This document shows, in pieces, positions 1 through 7,877 of a stretch of 41,133 bases of DNA. Every line of letters begins with the position of its first letter. Position 1 is the first letter of the stretch. Under the pieces are notes generated by a model. The model made no database searches and had not been told where the DNA came from. It worked only from the letters and a program-made list of their open reading frames with translations. The stretch is from Planctomycetota bacterium (lineage in GTDB: Bacteria; Planctomycetota; Planctomycetia; Gemmatales; Gemmataceae): assembly GCA_016873095.1 (NCBI GenBank), contig VGYC01000050.1, positions 1 through 41,133 on the forward strand. Direction: 5' to 3'. Position numbers and translations under genes: made by a program.

Positions 1-109
1 TCTAACTGAACATAAATTGGCAAACATGTCTAATAGACCGAGTTTGTTGAGAGGAATCTTTTTTCGCTGCTGCGTTGCTGATTTCTTCAAGTGTTAATAT
101 GTTGCAGAT
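1..109. other. AT-rich edge without a gene
   Basis: I see no gene here. The base composition is far lower in GC than the peroxidase that begins at 110, and the peroxidase reading frame stops exactly where the change occurs, so this looks like the edge of an insertion or rearrangement. Confidence 0.5.
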
Positions 110-1009
110 TTATTGCGACGGGCCATACTCCTCGTAGGTGATGATCTGCTGCTCGACGCCGACCAGCCGCCTGGCAAGCTGGTAGATCTGCTCGTCGTTG
201 AGGCTCGGGTACAGCTGGGCGATGCGGTCGGCGAGACGGTTGTGCTCGCGGACGAACAGCGTGTGCACGACTGTCAGACCGAGTTGCTCGTTGGCGCGGA
301 CATCGCCGGCCAGGAAGAGCTGATTGCCCTTGCCCAGGGCGTCGGCGTTGTCCAGTCCGGTAGATGGGTCCCACAGTGGCAGCAGCCGGCCATTGGCGCT
401 GGTGGCCAGCTTGCCGCCCACGAACGTGCGTAGCGCCGCCGCCCGCGTCGGGTCGGAGCCGTACACATGCGAGGCGTCGATATACGAGGTGATGCTGTTG
501 ACAACCTCGCGGCGCTCGCCGTTGACCCCCGTGCCCGCAAAGTACTCCGAGCGGTTGAAGGGGATGAGCGTGCCCTGCCCGAAGGGATCGCCCGCATCGA
601 GGACGGGGATGCGGAAATCGCCCGTCGTGCCGTCGGAGAGCACATTGAACTCCGGGCCGGTGCGCGTCAGGTCCATGTCGTGCGTCACCCACTGGCCCCA
701 CTGGAACGCCCAGTCGGTCAGGAGTCGATTGCTCAGGATGCTCCCCGACTGGGACAGGACGGCATTGCTGACCGAGCGCGCGTTGGGTCCGGGCGCTAGC
801 TGGTCGCCGTTGTCGTCGGGGAAGTCGTCGCCGTAGCCGAAGCGGATCTGTTCGGTCTCGGCAGCGCCCTGGTTGAGCACCGTGAGGTTATTGCTGGTGC
901 CGTCGATGGTTCGCCATTCGACAGCAGTCAGGTCGATCGAGGGGACAAGTCGAGATTCGAGTTGTTCGGATTGCAAATGTGCGCGGCGCGCACGCTGACT
1001 CCTGGCCAT
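110..1009 (-). CDS. Truncated animal-type haem peroxidase
   Basis: The predicted 299-aa protein resembles the N-terminal two thirds of a peroxidasin/myeloperoxidase-type haem peroxidase. Visible landmarks are the distal-His segment WGQWVTHDMDL (H110), the segment NSITSYIDASHVYGS (171-185), and the proximal-haem segment LFVREHNRLADRI (H256). The protein ends at IITYEEYGPSQ, where family members normally continue for well over 100 residues. The N-terminus carries QLESRLVPS (16-24), a leader-like motif common in planctomycete exported proteins. I chose the ATG at 1009 because this motif follows closely, as usual for the family. The break coincides with a sharp GC drop, so the gene is probably interrupted and inactive. 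The family assignment is firm; activity is doubtful. Confidence 0.8.
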   Translation of the reverse strand: MARSQRARRAHLQSEQLESRLVPSIDLTAVEWRTIDGTSNNLTVLNQGAAETEQIRFGYGDDFPDDNGDQLAPGPNARSVSNAVLSQSGSILSNRLLTDWAFQWGQWVTHDMDLTRTGPEFNVLSDGTTGDFRIPVLDAGDPFGQGTLIPFNRSEYFAGTGVNGERREVVNSITSYIDASHVYGSDPTRAAALRTFVGGKLATSANGRLLPLWDPSTGLDNADALGKGNQLFLAGDVRANEQLGLTVVHTLFVREHNRLADRIAQLYPSLNDEQIYQLARRLVGVEQQIITYEEYGPSQ

Positions 1010-1407
1010 GGTCGGCTCCCTGTCATGAGGTGAATTCTTCGTGATAAAGCGGACGGGAGCGCGCAACCCGGCGCAGCGTAGCATACGCGCATCGCGACCG
1101 CGGACCGTGGGCGCGGTCAACAGCAGGTTTGTTGTTGCGGGCCGGCAACCGGCCGCGAGGGCGTCATCTTCCAGGCGACGGGCTCAGCAAAGGCTGTGGT
1201 ACGACGGGGACGTCTCCTTTGCCGGGATCGGGTCATCCTTCATTGACCGGACGTACATGACGGGAGAACACGAAAGGACGAAGTGTGTATGAAGTTTAAC
1301 ACGCTACCGGCCAAATGCAAGAGCGGTTCGGTGGATTTTAGCAGAAGAGGGCGCGAATCACCGCGCCGCATCGACGCAAGAGACATGCAGCCGAGCGTGT
1401 AGAAAGC

Positions 1408-1453
1408 TCGCTCGGCGGTTTCGCGCATTGTCGCGCGCGAAACCGCCAAGCGA
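1408..1453. repeat. Family A inverted repeat, copy 1
   Basis: Arms 1408-1426 and 1435-1453 pair over 18 of 19 positions around an 8-nt loop; the core is GGCGGTTTCGCGC. Related copies lie at 7771-7855, 15534-15594, 32033-32078 (deleted form) and 37853-37911. It is the only structure I see in the gene-free stretch 1010-1500. Confidence 0.85.
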
Positions 1454-1500
1454 CGTGCAGTCACGTTAGTCAGCGTCAGGCTGTTACACGCAAGCTCGCA

Positions 1501-1737
1501 CTACTTGATCTTCGGCGTGAGCCAGATTCGCACCTGTCCCGCAGAATTGAAACCGCCAGCCGCCAGGTAGCGCCCATCCGGAGAAAAGAACAGAGCGCTG
1601 CATGATCGATTGTTTCCCGTGAGCTTCAGCTCGTCAAAAGGCGCTTTCTTGTTTACATTCCAGAGCAGAAGAGAGCGACTCATGGACATGGCGATCCTCT
1701 GCTTTTTCCTCTCGCGCCGAGTGGCCTTTTCGAGCAC
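1501..1737 (-). pseudogene. WD40-repeat remnant
   Basis: This short frame (78 codons) ends with a recognisable final WD40 blade, ALFFSPDGRYLAAGGF followed by GQVRIW, preceded by half a blade (SRSLLLWNV). WD40 proteins have at least four to seven blades, so one and a half cannot fold into a propeller. The likely reading is the 3' end of a degraded planctomycete WD40 gene. An internal ATG at 1689 would give an even shorter product. No Shine-Dalgarno supports either start clearly. Confidence 0.5.
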
Positions 1738-1865
1738 TGATTAAGGTGATCCGTGAGGCCATTTTTTCGGCTCATCCGGCAAATGCGTGGGTTGCCCACG
1801 GGTTACGATCCCACTTGGTAGATTGATCTCGTACGGATTCCTCTTCTCTGATCGAAAGGCGGGCC

Positions 1866-2183
1866 ATGCGCGGCATCGACTTTCGCGAAGTGCGAGCACT
1901 GATCTCGATGGCTGATGTGCTTGAACTTCTCGGCTTTCAAGCGCGTGAGTCGTCTGGACAACAACGCCGGGGCCCATGTCTGCTTCATGGCTCTGACGAA
2001 AGCAGCCGGGTATTCTCGGTCAACCTCGCCAAAAACGCCTTCCAGTGCTTCAAGTGCGGCGCCGTCGGAAATCAGCTTGACCTGTGGGCAGCCGTCACGA
2101 AACAGTCGCTCTACCAGGCCGCTCTCGATCTCTGTCAACGGCTGAATCGTGACGTCCCCTGGCTGAAAACGGCACAGAGATGA
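1866..2183 (+). CDS. CHC2 zinc-finger (primase-type) small protein
   Basis: This 105-aa protein corresponds to the DnaG-type CHC2 zinc-binding module only. It has CLLH (about residues 43-46) and, after a short spacer, FQCFKCGAVGNQLDLW, giving the Cys-His-Cys-Cys ligand set of primase zinc fingers that contact template DNA. No TOPRIM or helicase-binding domain follows, so it is a stand-alone module; such short proteins are usually associated with mobile elements or plasmid replication. The ATG follows AAAGGCGGG at suitable spacing. Its neighbours (a WD40 remnant and a broken peroxidase) suggest a rearranged, accessory stretch. The DNA-binding role is inferred from the domain. Confidence 0.6.
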   Translation: MRGIDFREVRALISMADVLELLGFQARESSGQQRRGPCLLHGSDESSRVFSVNLAKNAFQCFKCGAVGNQLDLWAAVTKQSLYQAALDLCQRLNRDVPWLKTAQR

Positions 2184-2296
2184 GGAACCCGTACTTGACC
2201 GTGCTCCATTCCACCGGCGGCTGCAATGCAAGACACCACGCATTTGCCGGAAGAGCCATTTTTTCTGGCAGCGTTCGACCACCCGCAACCTCGAAA

Positions 2297-2485
2297 CTAC
2301 CCTGAAGCAAGTCTGACCAGAGAGCCGGCAATTAGAAGAATGAATGCCAAGAAGAGAACAGCGAACATTCCCACGTAATGATCGCCAGTAGCGATGAGAG
2401 CAAGGATGGCAACGATCGCGATCAGCCAGACGGGTACGTAACTCCACCAGATCACGACATTTGTGAATATCAGTACGAGATTCAT
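2297..2485 (-). CDS. Small two-helix membrane protein
   Basis: From the ATG at 2485 this frame encodes 62 residues with two hydrophobic segments, IFTNVVIWWSYVPVWLIAIV and FAVLFLAFILLIAGSL, joined by a short polar turn (ATGDHY). The hydrophobic profile is regular enough to suggest a real protein, and the frame ends upstream of the DUF1549 gene stop. The Shine-Dalgarno is weak (GAAGAA region) and I recognise no family. It could be a leftover frame; function unknown. Confidence 0.35.
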   Translation of the reverse strand: MNLVLIFTNVVIWWSYVPVWLIAIVAILALIATGDHYVGMFAVLFLAFILLIAGSLVRLASG

Positions 2486-2550
2486 GGGCGCGATTCTTCG
2501 CTGCCCGTGATCGAAGGCCATGTTGCACCGCGCCACAACAGCATTGCTTC

Positions 2551-4974
2551 TCAATGATTGTAAACAAACCCGCGCGTGTTCAGCAGCGCCCACAGCACGT
2601 CCTCGACAGCCGCTTGCCGGTCGTCGCCGGACTCGGTGAAGACGCGGAGCATGACCTCTCTCTCGCGCTCGCTGGGGAAGCGCGACAGCGTACCGAGATA
2701 AAGCTCGTCGATGATGGCGGCAGGCGTCTTGTCAGACCTGGCCAGCTTGCGGGCCGTTCCCTGGCGAGCGCGGATCTTGTTCATGATCTCTTCCGAGTTC
2801 ATGAGATGCAGCGCCTGCGCGATGCTTGGCTCGTTGCTGCGCTCGCATTCGCAGACGCTGGCGCGGACCGGCCGGCCGAAGATGCGCAGGAAGTACGACG
2901 GCATGCGGTTGTCCCAGAGCTGGATGGCGCGATAGCCTTCCGGCCAGCCGTTGAACCGCTCCGCCACCCCGGTCGCCTGGCTGATAGCGTCGAGCAGCAC
3001 CTCGGCCGGCACCGCACGCGGACTGGCGTGCGAGGAATTCTGCTCGTCCACCGACCGGCCCGGTGCGAGACCTGCCAGTTGATAGAGCCGGGAGTTGAGC
3101 AGCGTCCGCGTGAACGCCTTGACGTCGAACTTCACGTCGCGCAGATGCTTCGCCAGCGCATCCAGCAACGGCTCGTTGACAGCGGGATTGGTGGCACGCT
3201 GGTCGTCGAGCGGTTCGACCAGGCCTCGGCCGAAGTAGTGGGCCCAGAGCCGATTGGCGAGGGCGCGGGCAAAGAACGGATTGTCCGGCGTCGTCAGCCA
3301 GCGGGCCAGCACCGTGCGGCGATCCGGCACGCGCGCGAAGTCCGCCTTCGTCGCGCCCAGTGCCTGCGCGGGGACCAGCTTGCCGGTGCGCGGATGTTTG
3401 AGGTCGATGCCCTCCGCCGCGAAGATCGTCTCCGACGCTCCGGCCGGCGTCTTGCGGCCGACGCCGGTGAAGAAACCGGCCAGCGCGAAGTAGTCATCCT
3501 GCGACCAGCGCTCCGAGGGATGATGATGGCACTGGGCGCACTGGATGCGCACGCCCAGGAAGAGCTGGCTGAACGAGCGGCTCATCTCCTCGGGCGTGGT
3601 GAGGGCCTTGTAGATCGCCGCCGGGCCCTCGTCGGCGACGCTGCCGCGGGCGGTGAGGATGGTGCGGGCGAACTCGTCATAGGGGCGGTTGTCGGCCAAC
3701 TGCCGCCGCAGCCAGCGCGTCATCGCCACGGCCCCGGCCGGCGTGATCGTGTCGCGATCCACGCGCAGCAGGTCGGACCAGCGCATCGCCCAGTAATCCG
3801 CATACTCCGGCCGGTCGAGGAGCCTGTCGATCAGCAGCGCCCGCCGGTTGGGCCGCTTGTCGGCCAGGAAGTCGCGGGCCTCCGCCACGGTCGGCAGCGT
3901 GCCGATCGTGTCGAGGAACGCGCGGCGCAGAAACGTGGCGTCGTCGCACAGGTCGCTGGGCGGAATCGCCAGCCGTTCGAGATGGTCCCAGGCGAGGCGG
4001 TCGATGAAGTTGGCTTCCGGCGGGCGGATGAACTTATCCTTGTCGTGCCCGGCCAGGACGGGGCGCGGCACGGTGATCCGGCACAAGGTCACGTGATCGA
4101 GATAGCGCACCAGGATGGCGGCCTGGCCGGGCACCGAGTTGGCCTGCACCCGGCCGCGAGCATCGACCTTGGCCACCGTGCCGGCGTTCGAATCGTACTG
4201 GGCGTCGGCCGTCACGCAGCGGCGCTTGCCTTCGGCATCGACGGCCGTGACGCGCAACTGCTGCGTGCCAGCAAAGCCAAGAATCTGTTCGCGCGGCTCG
4301 ACCTCGATGTGCGTGATCGGCGTGCCGGCGCTGAACTGCGCCCCCTCCTCGATCCAGCGCAGCAAGCGGCGATAGGGCAAACCATTCGGGTCGAGCCGCC
4401 GCCCGCCGCCGTGAGCGATCTGCCCCGTGCCCTTCAGGAGCAGCAGGCTGTTCTTCGGACTGCTGGGAAAGACGCGCCGGCCGCGCGTCTCCTTCATCAG
4501 CGACTCAAAATCGGCGGCCGGATCGAAGCCGAACACGCTCAACTTGAAACCGTTCTTCCCCTCGGCCTTGCCATGACATGCGCCGGCATTGCAGCCCGCC
4601 TTGGAGAAGATCGCCATCACCTCGGTCTCGAAGGCAACCGGCGCCGGCTTCTTGAACCCGGAGACTTCGACGCCAAGGCGCGCCTGCTCCGAGCCGTGGT
4701 GAGCTATGATTGTCGTGCGGCCCTCGCTGACAGGCTGCACGAGACCGGCCTTGTCCACGACGGCGATCTTCGGATCGAGCGACTCGTAAGTCGCGCTACG
4801 CGTGACATCGCCGGCCGGCCTGGCGTGGACGAGGATTTGCTGCGATGCCTCGGGATTGTCGAGAACGATACTGGCCGGGCTGACGCGCAGCCCCTGGGCG
4901 CGACACTCGGCCGCGGCGAAAGCAAGCCACGCACCCAGTACGATAGTTCCGCTTGAAACGAGCCGCTTGCCCAT
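2551..4974 (-). CDS. Secreted DUF1549/DUF1553 protein with cytochrome domain
   Basis: The 807-aa product begins with a signal peptide (residues 1-26), then a Big2/Ig-like segment (about 30-105). A planctomycete-type cytochrome c domain follows with GCNAGACHG at 127-135, the conserved KLSVFGFDP segment at 144-152, and HGGGRRLDP downstream. A second Ig-like stretch (about 222-302) precedes DUF1549 (about 320-500, with QCAQCHHHP at 478-486) and DUF1553 (about 540-800, ending in LLNTRGFVYNH). Such proteins are hugely expanded in planctomycetes and are thought to act in the periplasm or paryphoplasm in redox or polymer metabolism; the reaction is unproven. The ATG at 4974 is preceded by a GGGGG stretch; the frame stays open upstream only as a shadow of the divergent gene. 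It is divergent from the redoxin fusion at 5215. Confidence 0.9.
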   Translation of the reverse strand: MGKRLVSSGTIVLGAWLAFAAAECRAQGLRVSPASIVLDNPEASQQILVHARPAGDVTRSATYESLDPKIAVVDKAGLVQPVSEGRTTIIAHHGSEQARLGVEVSGFKKPAPVAFETEVMAIFSKAGCNAGACHGKAEGKNGFKLSVFGFDPAADFESLMKETRGRRVFPSSPKNSLLLLKGTGQIAHGGGRRLDPNGLPYRRLLRWIEEGAQFSAGTPITHIEVEPREQILGFAGTQQLRVTAVDAEGKRRCVTADAQYDSNAGTVAKVDARGRVQANSVPGQAAILVRYLDHVTLCRITVPRPVLAGHDKDKFIRPPEANFIDRLAWDHLERLAIPPSDLCDDATFLRRAFLDTIGTLPTVAEARDFLADKRPNRRALLIDRLLDRPEYADYWAMRWSDLLRVDRDTITPAGAVAMTRWLRRQLADNRPYDEFARTILTARGSVADEGPAAIYKALTTPEEMSRSFSQLFLGVRIQCAQCHHHPSERWSQDDYFALAGFFTGVGRKTPAGASETIFAAEGIDLKHPRTGKLVPAQALGATKADFARVPDRRTVLARWLTTPDNPFFARALANRLWAHYFGRGLVEPLDDQRATNPAVNEPLLDALAKHLRDVKFDVKAFTRTLLNSRLYQLAGLAPGRSVDEQNSSHASPRAVPAEVLLDAISQATGVAERFNGWPEGYRAIQLWDNRMPSYFLRIFGRPVRASVCECERSNEPSIAQALHLMNSEEIMNKIRARQGTARKLARSDKTPAAIIDELYLGTLSRFPSEREREVMLRVFTESGDDRQAAVEDVLWALLNTRGFVYNH

Positions 4975-5214
4975 GCTGCCCCCGTCCGAATCGATCAAAT
5001 GGGAGGGCGAGGCGCACCCCTCCCGCGTTTTCACCACGATTGTAGCAGGGCTGCCGGGCGCGTACAAGGATTCGCATCTGCCAGGTTGGCAGCCGGTCGA
5101 CATGGCAGCTGAAACAATCCTTGACGAGAGCGAGTAGAATAGGCGTGCCCTCTCCACGCCGTCCGTAGGTTCGGAACAGGGAGCAAATAGATAGAAAGAA
5201 GGGAGTGGCAGAAA
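4975..5214. promoter_or_regulatory. Divergent intergenic region
   Basis: This 240-bp gap separates the two divergently transcribed secreted cytochrome-containing genes and must contain both promoters. I cannot point to a convincing -35/-10 pair. A strong Shine-Dalgarno (AAGGGAG, about 5200) serves the plus-strand gene. Co-regulation of the pair is an inference from the arrangement. Confidence 0.4.
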
Positions 5215-7149
5215 ATGCGACGTGGACTCTTTGTGTTGACCGCAAGCATGGCGACGCTGGTGCTGGCTCGTCCGGCCCTGGCCGAACCGGGCACGCCCTC
5301 CAAGGCGAATCTCGACAAGAAGATCGCCAACTTCACGGTCAAGGATTCGTCCGGCAAGTCGCTTTCCCTCTATGATCTCAAGGACAAGAAGGCCATCGTC
5401 CTGGTGTTTCTGTCCTTCGATTGCCCGGTGTCGAACAGCTATTCGCAGCCCCTGGCCCAGATGTCCGCCGAGTTCGGCAAGCACGGCGTGGCCTTCGTCG
5501 GACTGACGGTCAACGAGGATGACACCCCAGCCCAGGTTGCCAGGCTTGCCAAGGATTACAGCCTGCCGTTCACGGTGGCCCTGGACACCAAGCTGGCCGC
5601 GGCCGACGCCCTCAAGGCCGAGGTCACGCCGGAAGTGTTTGTCCTCGACGGCAATCATGTGCTGCGCTATCGCGGCCGGATCGATAACGGTTACTACGCC
5701 AGACTCAAGCACAAGCCGGTCACCGAGAACAACCTGCAGCAGGTCCTGGGAGAACTGCTCACCGGCCGGCCCGTGAGCGTGAAGGCCACCGAGGCCATCG
5801 GTTGTGCGATTCCCCGGCCGGAGAAGCGTCCCATCGCCAGCGGCAACGTCACCTTTCATCGCGACGTCGTGCCAATCCTGCAGAACCATTGCCAGCGCTG
5901 CCATCGCCCCGGCGAAGTCGCGCCCTTCTCGCTGATGACCTATCGGCAAGCCGTCAACTGGGCCGAGGACATCAAGACGTTCACGCAGAAGCGCGTGATG
6001 CCGCCGTGGAAACCGTCGGAAGGCCCGGGGTTTCATAACGATCGCCGCATGTCCGACGCCGATATCGCCACGCTGGCGAAGTGGGTCGATTCCGGAACGC
6101 CGGCCGGCGATCCCGCCGACGCGCCGCCGCCCAGGAAGTTTCCCGAGGGCTGGATGCTCGGCGAGCCGGACCTGGTGCTGACCATTCCGGAAGAGTTCAC
6201 GCTCGGCCCGACAGGTCGCGACCTGTTCCGCTGCTTCGTGCTGCCGACCAACCTGCCGGAAGACAAGTACGTGGTCGCCGTCGAGGTCCGTCCCAGCAAT
6301 CCGCGCGTGGTCCATCATGCGCTCCTGTTCATCGATAGCGCTGGCCAGGGCCGCAAGCTGGAAGCCAAGGCCAGGGAAGCCAAGGCGCCGGCGGTCGATC
6401 CGGATCATCCGGCCGGGAAGAAGTACGACTTCGGCCCCGGTTACACGGTCGGCATGGGCGTCGGCTTCGTGCCGCAAGCCGGGCTGAGCGGCTGGGCGCC
6501 CGGCAACCTGCCGCGCTATCTACCCGAGGGCACCGGTTATTTCCTGCCCAAGGGAGCCGACGTCGTGATGCAGGTGCACTTCCACCGCAACGGCCTCGTC
6601 GAGAAGGAGCGCCCGAAGATCGGCCTGTACTTCGCCAAGAAGCCGGTGGCGCATCGCTATCAGGGCGGGGTGATGGCCGGCAGCTCCGGCGGACAGGGCA
6701 TCCTCCGGCTCCTGTTCGCCATCCCGGCCGGCGAGGAAAACTTCAAGCTCACCGGCGACGCCTGGGCGACTGCCGACTTCAACCTGCACTCGATCATGCC
6801 GCATATGCACCTGCTCGGCAAGCAGATCCGCGTCACCATGACGCCCCCCGGAGGCAAGGAGCAAGCGCTGATCGCCATCAAGGAGTGGGACTACAACTGG
6901 CAGGAGACCTACTTCTTCAAGGAGCCGATCCGCGTCAAGGCCGGCACCCACTTCCACGTGGAAGCCGTCTACGACAACAGCAGCAAGAACCCCAACAACC
7001 CGTTCAACCCGCCGCGCGTCATCACCTACGGCGAGCAGACGACCAACGAGATGTGCTTCGTCTTCCTGGGTGGCTACGCCGACGTCGGCCGCCGGCTGCC
7101 GCTGACGCCGAACCGGCCGAAAGCCGCTCCGAAGGCGGCGGCGCGGTGA
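5215..7149 (+). CDS. Secreted redoxin-cytochrome c-copper monooxygenase fusion
   Basis: This 644-aa protein has a signal peptide (1-23) and three modules. Residues about 35-185 form an AhpC/TSA-like redoxin with FDCPVSNSY (C70) and a TPEVFVLD strand. Residues about 213-300 carry a haem c site, CQRCH (226-230). Residues about 315-620 resemble the peptidylglycine/dopamine-type copper monooxygenase fold, with VVHHALLFID (H367, H368), QVHFHRNG (H455, H457), MPHMHLL (H530, H532) and an EMC methionine (M613), matching the two-copper ligand pattern of that family. The three-part architecture is recurrent in planctomycetes. It probably acts outside the cytoplasmic membrane as an oxidoreductase with internal electron delivery; the substrate is unknown. 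The start follows AAGGGAG. It ends before a hairpin at 7169-7213. Confidence 0.85.
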   Translation: MRRGLFVLTASMATLVLARPALAEPGTPSKANLDKKIANFTVKDSSGKSLSLYDLKDKKAIVLVFLSFDCPVSNSYSQPLAQMSAEFGKHGVAFVGLTVNEDDTPAQVARLAKDYSLPFTVALDTKLAAADALKAEVTPEVFVLDGNHVLRYRGRIDNGYYARLKHKPVTENNLQQVLGELLTGRPVSVKATEAIGCAIPRPEKRPIASGNVTFHRDVVPILQNHCQRCHRPGEVAPFSLMTYRQAVNWAEDIKTFTQKRVMPPWKPSEGPGFHNDRRMSDADIATLAKWVDSGTPAGDPADAPPPRKFPEGWMLGEPDLVLTIPEEFTLGPTGRDLFRCFVLPTNLPEDKYVVAVEVRPSNPRVVHHALLFIDSAGQGRKLEAKAREAKAPAVDPDHPAGKKYDFGPGYTVGMGVGFVPQAGLSGWAPGNLPRYLPEGTGYFLPKGADVVMQVHFHRNGLVEKERPKIGLYFAKKPVAHRYQGGVMAGSSGGQGILRLLFAIPAGEENFKLTGDAWATADFNLHSIMPHMHLLGKQIRVTMTPPGGKEQALIAIKEWDYNWQETYFFKEPIRVKAGTHFHVEAVYDNSSKNPNNPFNPPRVITYGEQTTNEMCFVFLGGYADVGRRLPLTPNRPKAAPKAAAR

Positions 7150-7168
7150 CCCGCTTGAAATGTGAAAA

Positions 7169-7213
7169 CCCGGCACAGGGCTCGAACCCTTGCGGATTCT
7201 CGCCCTTGCCGGG
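7169..7213. terminator. Convergent-gene hairpin, tRNA-minihelix-like
   Basis: Between the stop codons of two convergent genes, CCCGGCA (7169-7175) pairs perfectly with TGCCGGG (7207-7213), and a smaller nested hairpin AGGG-CTCGAA-CCCT lies inside. On the minus strand the structure is followed by TTTT, as for an intrinsic terminator of the 7238-7672 gene. Read on the minus strand, the 7-bp outer stem plus GGTTCGAG-type loop resembles a tRNA acceptor and T arm without D and anticodon arms. Confidence 0.5.
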
Positions 7214-7237
7214 GCCTCTTCGTGCTGATGGAGAGGG

Positions 7238-7672
7238 TCACAGTCGCCTGAAGAGAATCGATACGCTGCCCGATCCGGGGCGCGATTGCAGGTCGTTGGG
7301 CCGATCGCCGTTCGGGTCGGGGGCATTGTCGCAGATGCGCAGCCCGTTGCCGTTGAGCTGATACACGCCCTTCCATGTCGTTCCCTGCAACGCGTCCCGG
7401 CGGTGGACGAAGTCGATCTGCGGTGGATCGGCATCGGCGTTCAGCCGATACGTCCCGCGAAAGATCACGTCGCCCTTCTCGCCGCGAATCACGAAGCGGT
7501 CATTCAGGAAAGCAAGGCGCTGCCCCGTCAGGTAGTCCGCCTCCTCGCCGCTGCGATTGGCCAGCACAGCCAGCCAGATTCCCTGCAGCCTCTCTCTGTC
7601 TCCGGCCCCGCTGATTCCGGCCGGCTCGTTCTTGGTCGCCAGTCCGTTCGTCGAACAGGTTTCACAGATCAT
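7238..7672 (-). CDS. TIGR03067-like domain protein
   Basis: The 144-aa product has the short beta-rich pattern of the planctomycete TIGR03067 family: RERLQGIWLAVLANRSGEEA (about 27-46), then FLNDRFVIRGEKGDVIFRGTY, then IDFVHRRDALQGTTWKGVYQL and LRICDNA. The function of the family is not known; copies are often numerous in planctomycete genomes and may be extracellular or regulatory add-ons. I chose the ATG at 7672 because a strong GGAGG lies just upstream, although the frame is open further. Two Cys near the N-terminus (CETC) could bind metal. It lies downstream of RNase R on the same strand, separated by a family A inverted repeat, so it may be cotranscribed. Confidence 0.7.
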   Translation of the reverse strand: MICETCSTNGLATKNEPAGISGAGDRERLQGIWLAVLANRSGEEADYLTGQRLAFLNDRFVIRGEKGDVIFRGTYRLNADADPPQIDFVHRRDALQGTTWKGVYQLNGNGLRICDNAPDPNGDRPNDLQSRPGSGSVSILFRRL

Positions 7673-7770
7673 GGTCCACCTCCGTTTCTTGTTCTCGTTG
7701 CCTCTTCCACTGGTTCCAGCGAGGAGAGGCGACGGAAGGGGACACAGAATCCAGCCGACACGCGTCCGCA

Positions 7771-7855
7771 TCACCGCTCGGCGGTTTCGTGCGCAGCATC
7801 CCGCGCGAGTTCGGCGAACGCGCGGCAACACGTGCGCGAAACCGCCGAGCGGTGA
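7771..7855. repeat. Family A inverted repeat, copy 2
   Basis: Arms 7771-7789 and 7837-7855 form a perfect 19-bp inverted repeat (core CGCTCGGCGGTTTCG) around a 47-nt spacer that itself contains CGCGCG-rich partial pairing. It sits between the RNase R stop and the next gene on the same strand. Confidence 0.9.
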
Positions 7856-7877
7856 GAATTGACGCTTGTCCCCGGGA

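Noticed and set aside
1741-1977. Short minus-strand frame ending near 1741
   Set aside because: It mostly overlaps the CHC2 zinc-finger gene antisense and has no recognisable feature.
2554-4956. An 800-codon plus-strand open frame opposite the DUF1549/DUF1553 gene
   Set aside because: It is an antisense shadow of a GC-rich gene; the minus strand encodes clear domains and a signal peptide.
4975-6477. Upstream extension of the minus-strand DUF1549 frame by about 500 codons
   Set aside because: The extension is antisense to the redoxin-cytochrome-copper gene and precedes a proper signal peptide with its own Shine-Dalgarno at 4974.
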